The translations under genes were made by a program, and so were the position numbers. From a bacterium (GTDB taxonomy: Bacteria > Gemmatimonadota > Gemmatimonadetes > Gemmatimonadales > Gemmatimonadaceae), in assembly GCA_027484025.1 (NCBI GenBank), contig JAIXTI010000058.1, positions 1 through 51,258 on the forward strand: 51,258 nt of DNA, given 5' to 3'. Each line of letters opens with the position of its first letter. Position 1 is the stretch's first letter. The notes below the pieces were generated by a model. It did not search any database. It saw only the letters and a program-made list of their open reading frames with translations, and was not told the DNA's origin. Positions 1 through 9,300 of the stretch are shown here, piece by piece.

Positions 1-1898
1 ACGGCGGCGTCGAGCGCCGTGTTACGCGCCATGCCGCTCGCCTTCTCGGCCGCCGCAATCTGGGTCCGGAGCGCCGTCACCGACGACGCCGCGCATCCCT
101 TCCGCTCCAGCTGGTCGGTGAACGCCTTGGCCAACGGGAAGCTGGGCGGCCACACGATCTTCGGCTGGCCCTGCGCGTTGAGCTGGTCCCACTTCACGGT
201 GTTCGCCGCGTCGAGCTCGTTCTGCGAGATGTACTGGCTCGGGGTCAACTCGGCCACGTCCATACCGCGCGCGATTTCCGAGCTCACCAGCTTGCCGTTG
301 TACCAGTACACCGACCACGAACCACCCATCGCCATACGCGAGCCGTCCACCGGGCCGCGGTCGAAGCTGGCGATTTCCTTCGGGTTCTGCGTGTCCGTCC
401 AATCGAACACCGAGATACCGCCCTGGTACCACGACTGCACCATGACATCGCGACCCGGAATCGGAATCAGCGAGCCGTTGTGCGCCACGCAGTTTTCGTT
501 CGACGTCTGGTACGTGGGAATCTTGTAATAGCTGCGGAACTTGAGCTTCTTCTTGCCGCCCTCGTTCACGATATCGAAGATCGCGTCCGCGCCCCACTCG
601 GCCTTGTCGCCGGCGCGGCACTTGGGCGAGCTGCCACCGCCCCACTCGTCGCTGAACAACATCGCCGTGCCATCGTTGTTGAACGTGGCCGAGTGCCAGT
701 AGGCGAAGTTCGAGTCGGCTGCGGCATCGAGGCGCACCGGGTTCACCGGGTTGCTGATGTCGAGCAGCAGACCATGGCCTTCGCAGGCGCCGCCGGCCAG
801 GCCGAGCGACGGATACACGGTGATGTCATGGCACTGCGAGCCTTCGGGACCACGACGACCACCACCGGCGGGAGCGCCGGCGGCGTTGGCGTACATCTGA
901 TTCCACGCGGCCTGCAGACCGCTGCGCACCGTCGCGCTGTCAGCCGACGTCACCGCCGTGGCGCCACGCGCCTTGGCCGCGTCGTCGAGCATACGACGCA
1001 CGAGCTGCGGCGGCGCGACCGCTTCGGCACCCGACTGCGGGTTCTTGGCGATGAACGCACCCGCGGCACGCTGCGTGGCGAGCTGCGCCGCCGCCGCGGC
1101 CTTGTCGGCATCGGACAAGCCATGGCTCGGCGGGGCTTCGAGGCCGGTGAAGATGTTGGCGCGGCCGACGACCGCCGCCTTGCTGGGATCAGCCAGCGGC
1201 ACCTTGATGATTTCGATACGCAGGCGCGACGAGTTCGGATCGGCGGCCGAGAGATCACCCTGGCACCCCTCGAGCTCCGTACCCGGACGGATGCCTGACG
1301 AACCGGACACATAGATGTAGACGTTGTTCCGGTCCTTCGGATCTTCGAGCACCGTGTGCGTGTGCGACCCGCGGCACGTCTGCACGTTCGCGACGAGCTT
1401 GGGCTCCTTGATGTTGGTGATGTCGAACACGCGCACGCCGCGCATGCGCTCCTTGCTCACCGCTTCGCGAACGCCACCGGGCTTGCAGTCAATGCGGCCG
1501 TTCTGCGCTTCGGCCGACATGAACATCAGGTTCTTGTACACCGACACGTCGTTCTGCGACGCCGGGCACTCGTAGGCCACGACGAGCTTGGGGCTCGACG
1601 GGTTGCTGATGTCCCACACCACCGGGCCGTTGTAGTTGCCCTGAATGACGTAGTTGCCCGTGAAGGCGAGGTCGGAGTTGGTGATGCCGAGGAAGCCGTT
1701 CGGCGAAACCGCCTTGCCGACCACCTTGATGTTCGACGTGAACTCGCCGGCGTCGAAGAGACCAGCCTTGAGGTTGTTCCGCGGGTCGGCCGCCGGGTTC
1801 GGAGCCGTCTCCGGCTTCTTGGCCGGGCTGCAGGCGGCGAGCGTCGCCATCACGCCGGCCAGGGCGGCCGTCGCAACGCGTGAAGATGGGTAGTGCAT
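1..1898 (-). CDS. LVIVD-repeat lipoprotein, partial (C-terminus outside window)
   Basis: The reading frame is open from ATG 1898 to the window edge (632 codons seen). The N-terminus is a lipoprotein signal with a lipobox ending at Cys23 (TLAAC), so the protein is probably anchored in the envelope. The body has recurring segments such as GPVVWDISNPSSPKLV, RGVRVFDITNIKEPKLV, GLLLDISNPVNPVRL and ISVFDWTDTQNPKEI. These are typical of LVIVD repeats, which form a beta-propeller-like surface domain of unknown biochemical role. A Gly/Ala-rich stretch interrupts the repeats in the middle. Start chosen: first ATG before the signal peptide; no clear Shine-Dalgarno. It lies 32 bp downstream of the DUF305 gene and is likely co-transcribed with it. 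Family assignment is by motif; the function is unknown. Confidence 0.8.
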   Translation of the reverse strand, partial: MHYPSSRVATAALAGVMATLAACSPAKKPETAPNPAADPRNNLKAGLFDAGEFTSNIKVVGKAVSPNGFLGITNSDLAFTGNYVIQGNYNGPVVWDISNPSSPKLVVAYECPASQNDVSVYKNLMFMSAEAQNGRIDCKPGGVREAVSKERMRGVRVFDITNIKEPKLVANVQTCRGSHTHTVLEDPKDRNNVYIYVSGSSGIRPGTELEGCQGDLSAADPNSSRLRIEIIKVPLADPSKAAVVGRANIFTGLEAPPSHGLSDADKAAAAAQLATQRAAGAFIAKNPQSGAEAVAPPQLVRRMLDDAAKARGATAVTSADSATVRSGLQAAWNQMYANAAGAPAGGGRRGPEGSQCHDITVYPSLGLAGGACEGHGLLLDISNPVNPVRLDAAADSNFAYWHSATFNNDGTAMLFSDEWGGGSSPKCRAGDKAEWGADAIFDIVNEGGKKKLKFRSYYKIPTYQTSNENCVAHNGSLIPIPGRDVMVQSWYQGGISVFDWTDTQNPKEIASFDRGPVDGSRMAMGGSWSVYWYNGKLVSSEIARGMDVAELTPSQYISQNELDAANTVKWDQLNAQGQPKIVWPPSFPLAKAFTDQLERKGCAASSVTALRTQIAAAEKASGMARNTALDAA

Positions 1899-1930
1899 GT
1901 GGTCCGGGAGGATGGTGGAGAGGGAAAACA

Positions 1931-2680
1931 TCACTGCGGGGGAATCCAGCCGCGCTCGAGCATCATGGTGAACATGCGCTTGATCTCGGTGCTCTGGTCC
2001 ACTTCGACATCGTTGGCAAACTTGAACACGGTCTCGTCCTGACCGGCCCCGTCGTGGGTAAACAGATCCTTCACCATGGTCACCGCACCGCGATGGTGCA
2101 GGATCATGAACGTCAGAAAGAGCCGGTCGAAATCGGCGCCGCGCGCCGCATCGAGCTCCTTGAGCTGTGCGTCGCTGAGCATGCCGGGCATCATCATGCC
2201 GCCCATGGCCGACATGTCGTGCCCCATCATGGCGTGCATATCGTGCCCACCGGCAGCAGCCGGCATGGTCACCGTCCCCGCCGTATCCACGACGGGCACT
2301 GGCTGCAGCCGATCCTTGAGCCACGACTGCATGATGGCAATTTCGTCGGTCTGCGCGTTGATGATGCGCGCGGTCAGCCGCTGCACCGCGGCGTCGGCCC
2401 CGTGCGAGACCGCCCAGCGCGAGATATAGATGGCTTGCGCGTGGTGATGGATCATCCCCGTCATGAAGTCGATGTCCGCCTTCACATACGGGTAGCGCAC
2501 ACTGTCGGCGCGCGCGCGGGCGATCGCGCCGGCGTCACCGGTTTGAAAGCGCGGGTCGGCAGAAACACGGCCATTGGCGCTGGCACAGCCCACCAGCAGC
2601 GAAACCGTGAACAGCGAGGCCGCGAATCGCGCGCCACTGATGGCGACACGGGAGCGGAATTGGGAAGTCGAATGAGTCAT
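1931..2680 (-). CDS. DUF305 domain lipoprotein, possible copper-binding
   Basis: This is a 249-residue lipoprotein (lipobox Cys32 in LLVGC) with two DUF305 helical segments. The first is around residues 71-90 (GMIHHHAQAI, His78-80). The second, near the C-terminal third, reads FLTFMILHHRGAV. DUF305 proteins are ferritin-like four-helix proteins; some members are linked to copper handling. A Met/His-rich stretch (HDMHAMMGHDM, then MMMPG) lies between the two segments and looks like a soft-metal-binding loop. The gene precedes the LVIVD lipoprotein by 32 bp on the same strand, so the two probably form an operon. The metal specificity is inferred from composition only. Confidence 0.85.
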   Translation of the reverse strand: MTHSTSQFRSRVAISGARFAASLFTVSLLVGCASANGRVSADPRFQTGDAGAIARARADSVRYPYVKADIDFMTGMIHHHAQAIYISRWAVSHGADAAVQRLTARIINAQTDEIAIMQSWLKDRLQPVPVVDTAGTVTMPAAAGGHDMHAMMGHDMSAMGGMMMPGMLSDAQLKELDAARGADFDRLFLTFMILHHRGAVTMVKDLFTHDGAGQDETVFKFANDVEVDQSTEIKRMFTMMLERGWIPPQ

Positions 2681-2830
2681 ACGGAAGCGTCAGGGTCCGG
2701 GGCATGGCGCCCCTGCACGGAAGTGGACACCGGCCGTACGGAAAACAGCACGTCCGGTGATTCAACGCAGCAGTACCCCCGAACGCTAGCTCTGGCGCAC
2801 GAATTCGGGGACGAGTAGCAGCTCTGGGCG

Positions 2831-3091
2831 CTACCGGGCGGCCGGCGGCCGGTGCCGGGCCCGTTCACTGCCGCAGGTAATGGCCTTCGAAAACCGGCTG
2901 CGCGGCTTGAGAATGTAGCCGTCCACCAGCGCCGAGTCCTGGCCCGTGCGGGCCGTGGCATACCGGGACGGGCACGGCTCGTAGAGGGCGTCGTCCATGG
3001 CCCGCGTGACCGGTTCGGGCACGCCCCGAAAAAGCCACCAGCCGGTCACGCCGGCAATCGCCACGAAGCACACGGTCACAAGACGGGTCAT
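2831..3091 (-). CDS. small membrane-anchored protein, unknown
   Basis: An 86-residue frame starts at ATG 3091 with MTRLVTVCFVAIAGVTGWWL, a single N-terminal membrane segment or uncleaved signal. A short polar tail follows, with two Cys (one in YEPCPSRYAT, one near ITCGSE). No family is recognised. It is divergent from the TIGR04076 gene, with 45 bp between the starts. Longer versions of this frame would run into that gene and are less likely. The hydrophobic N-terminus supports a real gene, but the length is short. Confidence 0.5.
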   Translation of the reverse strand: MTRLVTVCFVAIAGVTGWWLFRGVPEPVTRAMDDALYEPCPSRYATARTGQDSALVDGYILKPRSRFSKAITCGSERARHRPPAAR

Positions 3092-3136
3092 GACGTACTG
3101 TATCGCCTCTCCGCGCCGGGTGGTAACCTTTTCCGC

Positions 3137-3499
3137 ATGACCACAGCACGGAATGACGCCTTCACCCTGTTTGATCTCCGGGTCGAGGTGGTCGCCACCG
3201 ACCGCCCCATGGTGTGCAACCACCGCGAGGGGGACTCGTTTACGCTGCGCGGCGAGAACCTCGAGTTCCCCCCGGGCCAGACGTTTCCGCTGTATCCGCT
3301 GGCAGCGCTGCTCCCGCTGCTCCCGGCCAAACAGCGACCCACCCATCCGAACGACTGGATGACCACCGACGCCGAGGTGGCCTGCCCTGACCCGTACTGC
3401 GGAGGCCGCTTCCGCATCACGCGAATCGGCACGACGACCTTCCGGCATGCCGACGTCACGCTCGTTCCGCTCCCCGCCGATCCGGACCACCATGGGTGA
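3137..3499 (+). CDS. TIGR04076 family protein
   Basis: A 120-residue protein containing the conserved block CNHREGDSF, then FPPGQTFPLYPLAALLPLLP, AKQRPTHPNDWM and CPDPYCGGRF. I recognise this as the TIGR04076 family, whose function is unknown. Conserved Cys residues (Cys in VCNH and the CPDPYC pair) could bind a metal. Start ATG 3137 was chosen because the upstream in-frame extension overlaps the divergent gene and lacks family similarity. The stop overlaps the start of the aldo/keto reductase by 8 bp, implying translational coupling and a shared role. Confidence 0.8.
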   Translation: MTTARNDAFTLFDLRVEVVATDRPMVCNHREGDSFTLRGENLEFPPGQTFPLYPLAALLPLLPAKQRPTHPNDWMTTDAEVACPDPYCGGRFRITRIGTTTFRHADVTLVPLPADPDHHG

Positions 3500-4565
3500 G
3501 CGGTCCTCCTCCCCGGTGACCGTGCCGAAATACACACTGGCGCCCGGCTACGAGATTTCCCGCCTCATCAAGGGCGGGTGGCAGCTCGCCGGCGGACACG
3601 GGCAGGTGGCGCGCGACGCCGCCCTCGGCGACATGATGGCCTTCGCCGATGCGGGGATCACCACCTTCGACTGCGCCGACATTTATACCGGTGTCGAAGA
3701 ACTCATCGGCGACTTTCTCCGCGCGTGGCGCACCACGCGCGGTACTGATGCCCCCACCATCCGGGTGCACACCAAGTGCGTCCCCGATCGCGACGCGCTC
3801 CCCACGCTGACGCGCGCGCAGATACACGCCCTTATCGATCGATCACTGCAGCGGCTGGGTGTGGACACGCTCGATCTGGTGCAGTTGCACTGGTGGGACT
3901 ACGCCGTGCCGGGATGGCTCGAAGCGGCCGGCTACCTCAATGACCTGCGCGCCGCCGGCAAAATCCGTCAGGTCGGCCTCACCAACTTCGATGTGCCTCG
4001 AGTGCGCGCCATGCTCGAGGCGGGCATCCCGATCGCGTCGCATCAGGTGCAACTCTCGTTGCTCGACCGTCGACCCTTGGGCGCCATGGCGTCGCTCTGC
4101 GCCGCGCATGACATCGGGTTCCTCTGCTATGGCGCGCTCGCCGGCGGATTTTTTCACGAGCGCTGGCTGGGCGCTGCGGAACCCCTGTCACCTCTCGAGA
4201 ACCGCTCGCTGGTCAAGTACAAGCTCATCATCGACGAGTTCGGCGGCTGGGACGCGTTTCAGGCACTGCTGCACACCATGCACACCATCGCGAGCGCGCA
4301 CGCCACCACCATCGGTGCCGTCGCCATTCGTGCCGCGCTCGATGTGCCTGGTGTCGCGGGCGTCATCGTTGGCGCCCGCCATGCGGGCCATCTGCCCGCA
4401 ACGTGTGCGGCACTTTCGCTGACACTCACGCCGCAGGATCGCGCGGCGCTTGGCGCGCATCTCGACGCCGCGCCGGGACCCGGTGGCGACGTGTACACGC
4501 TCGAACGCGACCTCTCGGGGCCACACGCCGGCATCATGCGCTACAATCTCAACACTGCCCGCTAA
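3492..4565 (+). CDS. aldo/keto reductase
   Basis: A 357-residue NAD(P)H-dependent oxidoreductase of the AKR superfamily. Visible landmarks are LIKGGWQLAGGHG at the N-terminus, the catalytic FDCADIYTGVEELIG segment (Asp and Tyr of the AKR tetrad), the barrel strand VDTLDLVQLHWW, GKIRQVGLTNFDV, and the C-terminal cofactor-binding loop PGVAGVIVGARHAGHL. The substrate cannot be told. ATG 3492 overlaps the TIGR04076 stop by 8 bp and gives the expected family N-terminus; an ATG 15 codons upstream is less likely. The following kinase gene begins immediately after its stop codon. Confidence 0.88.
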   Translation: MGERSSSPVTVPKYTLAPGYEISRLIKGGWQLAGGHGQVARDAALGDMMAFADAGITTFDCADIYTGVEELIGDFLRAWRTTRGTDAPTIRVHTKCVPDRDALPTLTRAQIHALIDRSLQRLGVDTLDLVQLHWWDYAVPGWLEAAGYLNDLRAAGKIRQVGLTNFDVPRVRAMLEAGIPIASHQVQLSLLDRRPLGAMASLCAAHDIGFLCYGALAGGFFHERWLGAAEPLSPLENRSLVKYKLIIDEFGGWDAFQALLHTMHTIASAHATTIGAVAIRAALDVPGVAGVIVGARHAGHLPATCAALSLTLTPQDRAALGAHLDAAPGPGGDVYTLERDLSGPHAGIMRYNLNTAR

Positions 4566-4566
4566 C

Positions 4567-6321
4567 GTGTACGCCGCTTCCGAGCGACTCCGCCGGACAC
4601 TCGATTGGATTGCGCCCCCGGTGGGCGCACCGATCGAAGCGTGGCGACGACGCATTCTCGCCGCCATGCTGCTCGGCGTGTGTGTGCTTGGCTCCGTCGC
4701 GTACGCTGTCGGCGTCAGCGCCGCCATCATCAACGGCGTGCCGAGCGTCATTGTCGTGGACAGCATCGTGTATGGCGCCATCATCCTGCTCACGCTCGGC
4801 AACCGGCTTCCTTATACGCTCCGCGCCAGCAGCCTCGTCGTGTGTCCGTTGCTGCTCGGCACCTTCTTTCTGTTCAATTTCGGGTTCACGGCCGCTGGAT
4901 TTCCGTGGCTTCTGAGCTTCCCGATTTTTGCGAGCGTCCTGCTCGGCGTTCGAGCAGGAGTCTGGTCGGTTGGAGTGCTCTCCGTACTGCTGGTGGCGCT
5001 CGGCCTGAGTATCCCGTCGAACATCATGCAGTGGACGGCGTCCACACCTAACGCGTTCCTCATGTGGTGGGTGAGTTCGTCCACGGTCATCCTGCTGGGC
5101 GCCCTCGTGGCCATTGCGGCTGGTTACCTCTTCGATGGACTCGGACGCGAAGCCAATGCCCGTCAGGCCGCTGAGCTGGAGGCCGATCGTCGCGAACGGT
5201 TGGCCGCCTTGGGGACACTCACCGGGGGGATTGCCCACGACTTCAACAATCTCCTGCAGCCCATCCTCAGCGACGCGGAAGATGCACGCCGCATGTTGCC
5301 AGACGATCACGCTGCCCGTGCCCGCCTCGACAACATTCTGCTGAGTACCAGTCGGGCGCGCACGCTCGTGCGTCGCATCCTCAGCTTTGCGCGACCGGCA
5401 CAGGGAAACCGGGAGGTCGTGGATCTTGGCGCACTCGCGCTCGAAAGCGAGCGCCTTATCCGAGCCGTGTTGCCGCCATCCGTCGAGCTGCGCACCACCG
5501 TGCAGGACGCGGTACATATCCGGGCCGAACCTGGTGAACTGCAACAGGTACTGCTCAACGTGGTGACCAACGCGTCGCAGGCCATGCCGGACGGCGGGCT
5601 CATCACGGTGAGCGTCTCGGAGCGAGCGCTGCGCGACGTCGGCGACGATGCCGCGCTTTCCGGCGCCGATCGCGTGGCCGTACTCACCGTAACCGATACC
5701 GGTATCGGTATGAGCCGCGAGACACTCGCACATATCTTCGAACCGTTCTTCACCACCAAGCGCCCGGGACAAGGCACCGGCCTCGGCCTCGCCACCGTCC
5801 ATGCGACGATCACCGCGATCGGTGGTGTCGTGCGCGCCGAGAGCAGTCCAGGAGAAGGAACACGGTTCACGGCCCTGCTGCCGACCGTGTCTGGCCCGGC
5901 CACCAGCATGAGCCCAACACTACCGGTTTCCACCACCATGGCCGCAGCTCCCGCAACACACGTCATCGTGGTCGACGACGAGCCCGCCGTGCTGCTCACC
6001 ACTGCGCGCCTGCTGGAACGCCTGGGCTATCAGGTCACGCGTTTCTCGTCGCCCACCGAGCTGCTCCGCGAATTCGACGCGCTCACCCCGCCGCCCGCTG
6101 CTCTCTTCACCGACCTTTCCATGCCCTCCATGTCGGGCTGGGAGCTGGCCTCGGCGGTCCACCTGCGCTCACCGCAGCTCCCCATCGTCCTCATGACCGG
6201 CAACCTCGAGCTCGAAGACGACGAAACGGCGCAGAACACCATGATCACCGGCATTCTCTCCAAGCCGTTCACCAGTGGAGAGCTCCAAGCCATGCTGCAA
6301 CGCTGCCTCGCACTGCGCTAA
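4567..6321 (+). CDS. hybrid membrane sensor histidine kinase with C-terminal receiver domain
   Basis: About 584 residues from GTG 4567. Residues ~30-195 hold five to six hydrophobic membrane segments forming an integral membrane sensor with no recognisable periplasmic domain. A short coiled coil leads to the HisKA H-box GGIAHDFNNLLQPIL. The ATPase domain shows N-box NVVTNASQAMPDGG, G1 DTGIGM, F-box [10 protein letters not shown] and G2 GTGLGLATV. A receiver domain ends the protein (VIVVDDE, phospho-Asp in LFTDLSMPS, Lys in ILSKPF), so it is a phosphorelay kinase without its own output domain. An ATG at 4450 would overlap the aldo/keto reductase by 116 bp, so GTG 4567, right after that stop, is preferred; neither has a clear ribosome-binding site. 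Confidence 0.85.
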   Translation: MYAASERLRRTLDWIAPPVGAPIEAWRRRILAAMLLGVCVLGSVAYAVGVSAAIINGVPSVIVVDSIVYGAIILLTLGNRLPYTLRASSLVVCPLLLGTFFLFNFGFTAAGFPWLLSFPIFASVLLGVRAGVWSVGVLSVLLVALGLSIPSNIMQWTASTPNAFLMWWVSSSTVILLGALVAIAAGYLFDGLGREANARQAAELEADRRERLAALGTLTGGIAHDFNNLLQPILSDAEDARRMLPDDHAARARLDNILLSTSRARTLVRRILSFARPAQGNREVVDLGALALESERLIRAVLPPSVELRTTVQDAVHIRAEPGELQQVLLNVVTNASQAMPDGGLITVSVSERALRDVGDDAALSGADRVAVLTVTDTGIGMSRETLAHIFEPFFTTKRPGQGTGLGLATVHATITAIGGVVRAESSPGEGTRFTALLPTVSGPATSMSPTLPVSTTMAAAPATHVIVVDDEPAVLLTTARLLERLGYQVTRFSSPTELLREFDALTPPPAALFTDLSMPSMSGWELASAVHLRSPQLPIVLMTGNLELEDDETAQNTMITGILSKPFTSGELQAMLQRCLALR

Positions 6322-6331
6322 CGGCTCCGCG

Positions 6332-6357
6332 GCCTCCCTTTCTCCGTGCCTCCGTGA
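6332..6357 (+). repeat. dispersed pyrimidine-rich 26-bp repeat, copy 1
   Basis: The short gap between two convergent genes contains a C/T-rich segment with core TTTCTCCGTGCCTCC at 6339-6353. The identical 15-mer occurs in inverted orientation at 29495-29509. A related copy (GCCTCCGTCCCTCCGTG...) is at 29448-29473. It may be a dispersed intergenic repeat of this genome; the function is unknown. Confidence 0.5.
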
Positions 6358-6378
6358 GAGCAGGTCAGCGAGACCAGC

Positions 6379-9300
6379 CTACGTCGAACGCCCTGCCGAC
6401 GCGCGATAGGTCGCCGGCGTTGCGTCATACTGCCGTTGGAAACACTGACAGAAGTACGACACGCTGTTGAAGCCGATCGCGTACGCCACATCCGCCACCG
6501 TGCCGCGTTCCGACAGCAACAAGCGCGCGCCCAGCTCCAGTCGACGTTCGCGCAGCAGATTGGACGGTGACGTACCGAACGCCTGCTTCACGCGGCGGAA
6601 CAAGTGCGAACGATCCTGTGCCACCGCGTCGGCAAGCTCCGCCACGCCGAAATCCTGATCGGACAGTCGCGCATCGATGACCGACAGCACCCGCTCGCGG
6701 AACTGTTCATCGATGGCACTGAGTGGCGGAATCGGTGCCGCCTCGGGCGTGTCGTGCCGGAGCGGGACGATCGTCGACTCGACCGTCATCGCCGTCTGTT
6801 CGCCGTCGCGGCGAGGCACGCGCTCCTGCCACCGTCGCCGCGCCGCAATGAGATTGGCCACGCGCACATCGAGCTCACGCATGTCGAACGGCTTCACGAG
6901 ATAGTCGTCCGCGCCGATCTTGAGACCCGTCAACCGCTTCTCGTCTTCCGCCTGCGCGGTCAACAGGACGATAGCCAGAAAATCCGTTTCGGGACTGTCA
7001 CGCAGCGCCCGCACGAGCGAAAAGCCGTCGGTGCCGGGCATCATGACATCCGAAACCACGATGTCGGGCAACTCGCGCTGCGCGACGGCAATGCCCTCAG
7101 CGCCATCAGTGGCCTCGAACACGCGATACTGTTTGTGAAAGTGATCGCGGATGTACGCGCGCAAGTCATCGCTGTCGTCGACGACGAGCATCGTCGGTAC
7201 GTCTTCGCTGTCATCCACGCCTTCGTCGCTGTCGAACCCGACCGGCTGCTCGAGTGTAGGACGCAGCGGAATACGATTCGGACCGGTTACCTGATCGGCG
7301 CGGGGCTGACGCGCCGGGGCGTCCTCCACGACACCATATGGAATCTCCAGCGTGAACATCGTACCGCGCGGATCACTGTCCGCTGTGATGCGTCCGCCGT
7401 GTAACTCCACCAGCTCTTTCACCAGTGCCAGACCGATCCCGGTGCCGGCCTGCAAGCGGGCATCGGTCTCGTCCACCTGATAGAACCGCTCGAACACCAG
7501 TGCCAGCTGTGCGGCCGGAATGCCGGGGCCGGTGTCGATGACACGAATCGTGACGGCCGCCTGCTCATCCACGATCGAACGATCGACTTTCAGGCGAACG
7601 GCGCCCCCATTGGGCGTGAACTTCACGGCATTCGAGAGCAGGTTGGTCAACACCTTCTCGATGGCGTCGGCGTCGAACATTCCCTTGAGGACTTGCGGCG
7701 CTTCGAGCGTCAGCGTGATCTGCTTGCGCTCGGCCACCGACGCGAAGGCCCCGATGATACCGCGGACAAAAAGCGACAAGTCGAGCGGGCGCGGGCGCAG
7801 CTCCATTTGCCCCGCTTCGAGCTTCGCGACGTCCAGAATCTGATTCACCAGCCGCAACAGCCGCCGCGAATTGCGCAGCGCGATCTCGATCCAGCGCTCT
7901 TCCTGCGCGTCGCGCCCGCCACGCGCCTGCAGGTCTTCGAGCGGTCCGATGGTGAGCGTAAGAGGAGTACGCAACTCGTGCGAGACATTCGCGAAGAAAC
8001 GGGTCTTCGCCGTATCGAGCGCCTGGAGCTGACTGGCTTGGGCTTCGAGCAGCGTGTTCTGTCGCGCCAACTCCTGTTCGCGCTGCCGCAACGTGCCGCT
8101 CCGGTCGGCGACGACACTCTCGAGCTCCTGCGTCTGAGTGCGCAGGACCCGCACCCGCCGGAACATCACAAGAGCGCCGCCGGCGACGGCCAGTACCAAC
8201 ATCATCACACGAAAGAGCGTCGCCTCCCACCAGTGTGGTGAGACGCGGAACGCCAACGTCGCCACTTCATCAGTCCAGACGCCATCCGCACGCGCCGCCT
8301 GAACGGAGAAGGTGTAGCGACCCGGTGGCAACTTGGTATAGAAGGCGGTACGGCGCGCGCCGGCGCGAACCCAATCGCGATCGTATTCGTCGAGCCGATA
8401 GCGAAACTGCACCGCCGACGGATTCGTGAAGGAGGGTGCCGTGTAGTCAATCTGCACGCTGCGTTGCACCACACTGAGGACCGCGACATCGCCGTCGGGC
8501 AATACGCGCGAATCACTCGCGACGAGCTGCTCCACGACTAGTCTCAACGGGCGTGGCGCGGCAGCATTCGCCGTGGGTTGGAATCTGTGCAAGCCTCCGG
8601 CAACGGTCGCCAACCAGAACCCACCCTCGCGATCTGGCAGCGCCGAGACAATGCGATACGCCTCGACGGGCACAGCACTGTGTGGCGGTGAGAGCGCCAG
8701 CTCTGCACGACCGTCTCGCCAGACGCGACTGTCGCGAGCGAACCAGATACTCGATGCAGCGACCCAGAGTAGTGGCGACGCGCTGTCGGCGCTGCGCATG
8801 GCTGCGCCGAGCGCCAGAGGCGCGACGCTATCAGCCGTCATGCGGTACGTCCCTTCAACGCTGGCGGCATATGCGGCCGACGCGCCGTCACCGTCGATTA
8901 AGCGCATCGCCGAAGGCAGTGACTGCGGCACGACGGGCACGCGGCGTAGTACATCACGGCCGCTCCACACACCGTTGTTGCTGAGCACCCACAGGACCCC
9001 GCGCGCATCTTCATACATCTGCGTGATGGTCGTGGGCGCCGACACATCGGGCAACACCAGCGGCGACCACGCACCCGTCGCACTGCGCCGCTGCAAGGCC
9101 CCGGCACCGCGTGCGTCGGTCGGACCGACCACCGCGTACAACGTGCTGTCGCGGCGACCCAGCAGGGGCCCGACGCGTTTCCACGAAAACGGGGAGTTCT
9201 CGCGTACCGCCCGATCGCCGTCCACGCGATACAGCCCCACGCCGTTCGAGAGCCACACCCGACCGCTGCCGTCGTCGGTAATGGCATACCGGAATGGTGC

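Noticed and set aside
4450..4566. Upstream ATG extension of the first hybrid kinase
   Set aside because: It overlaps the aldo/keto reductase by 116 bp and adds residues with no kinase or membrane character.
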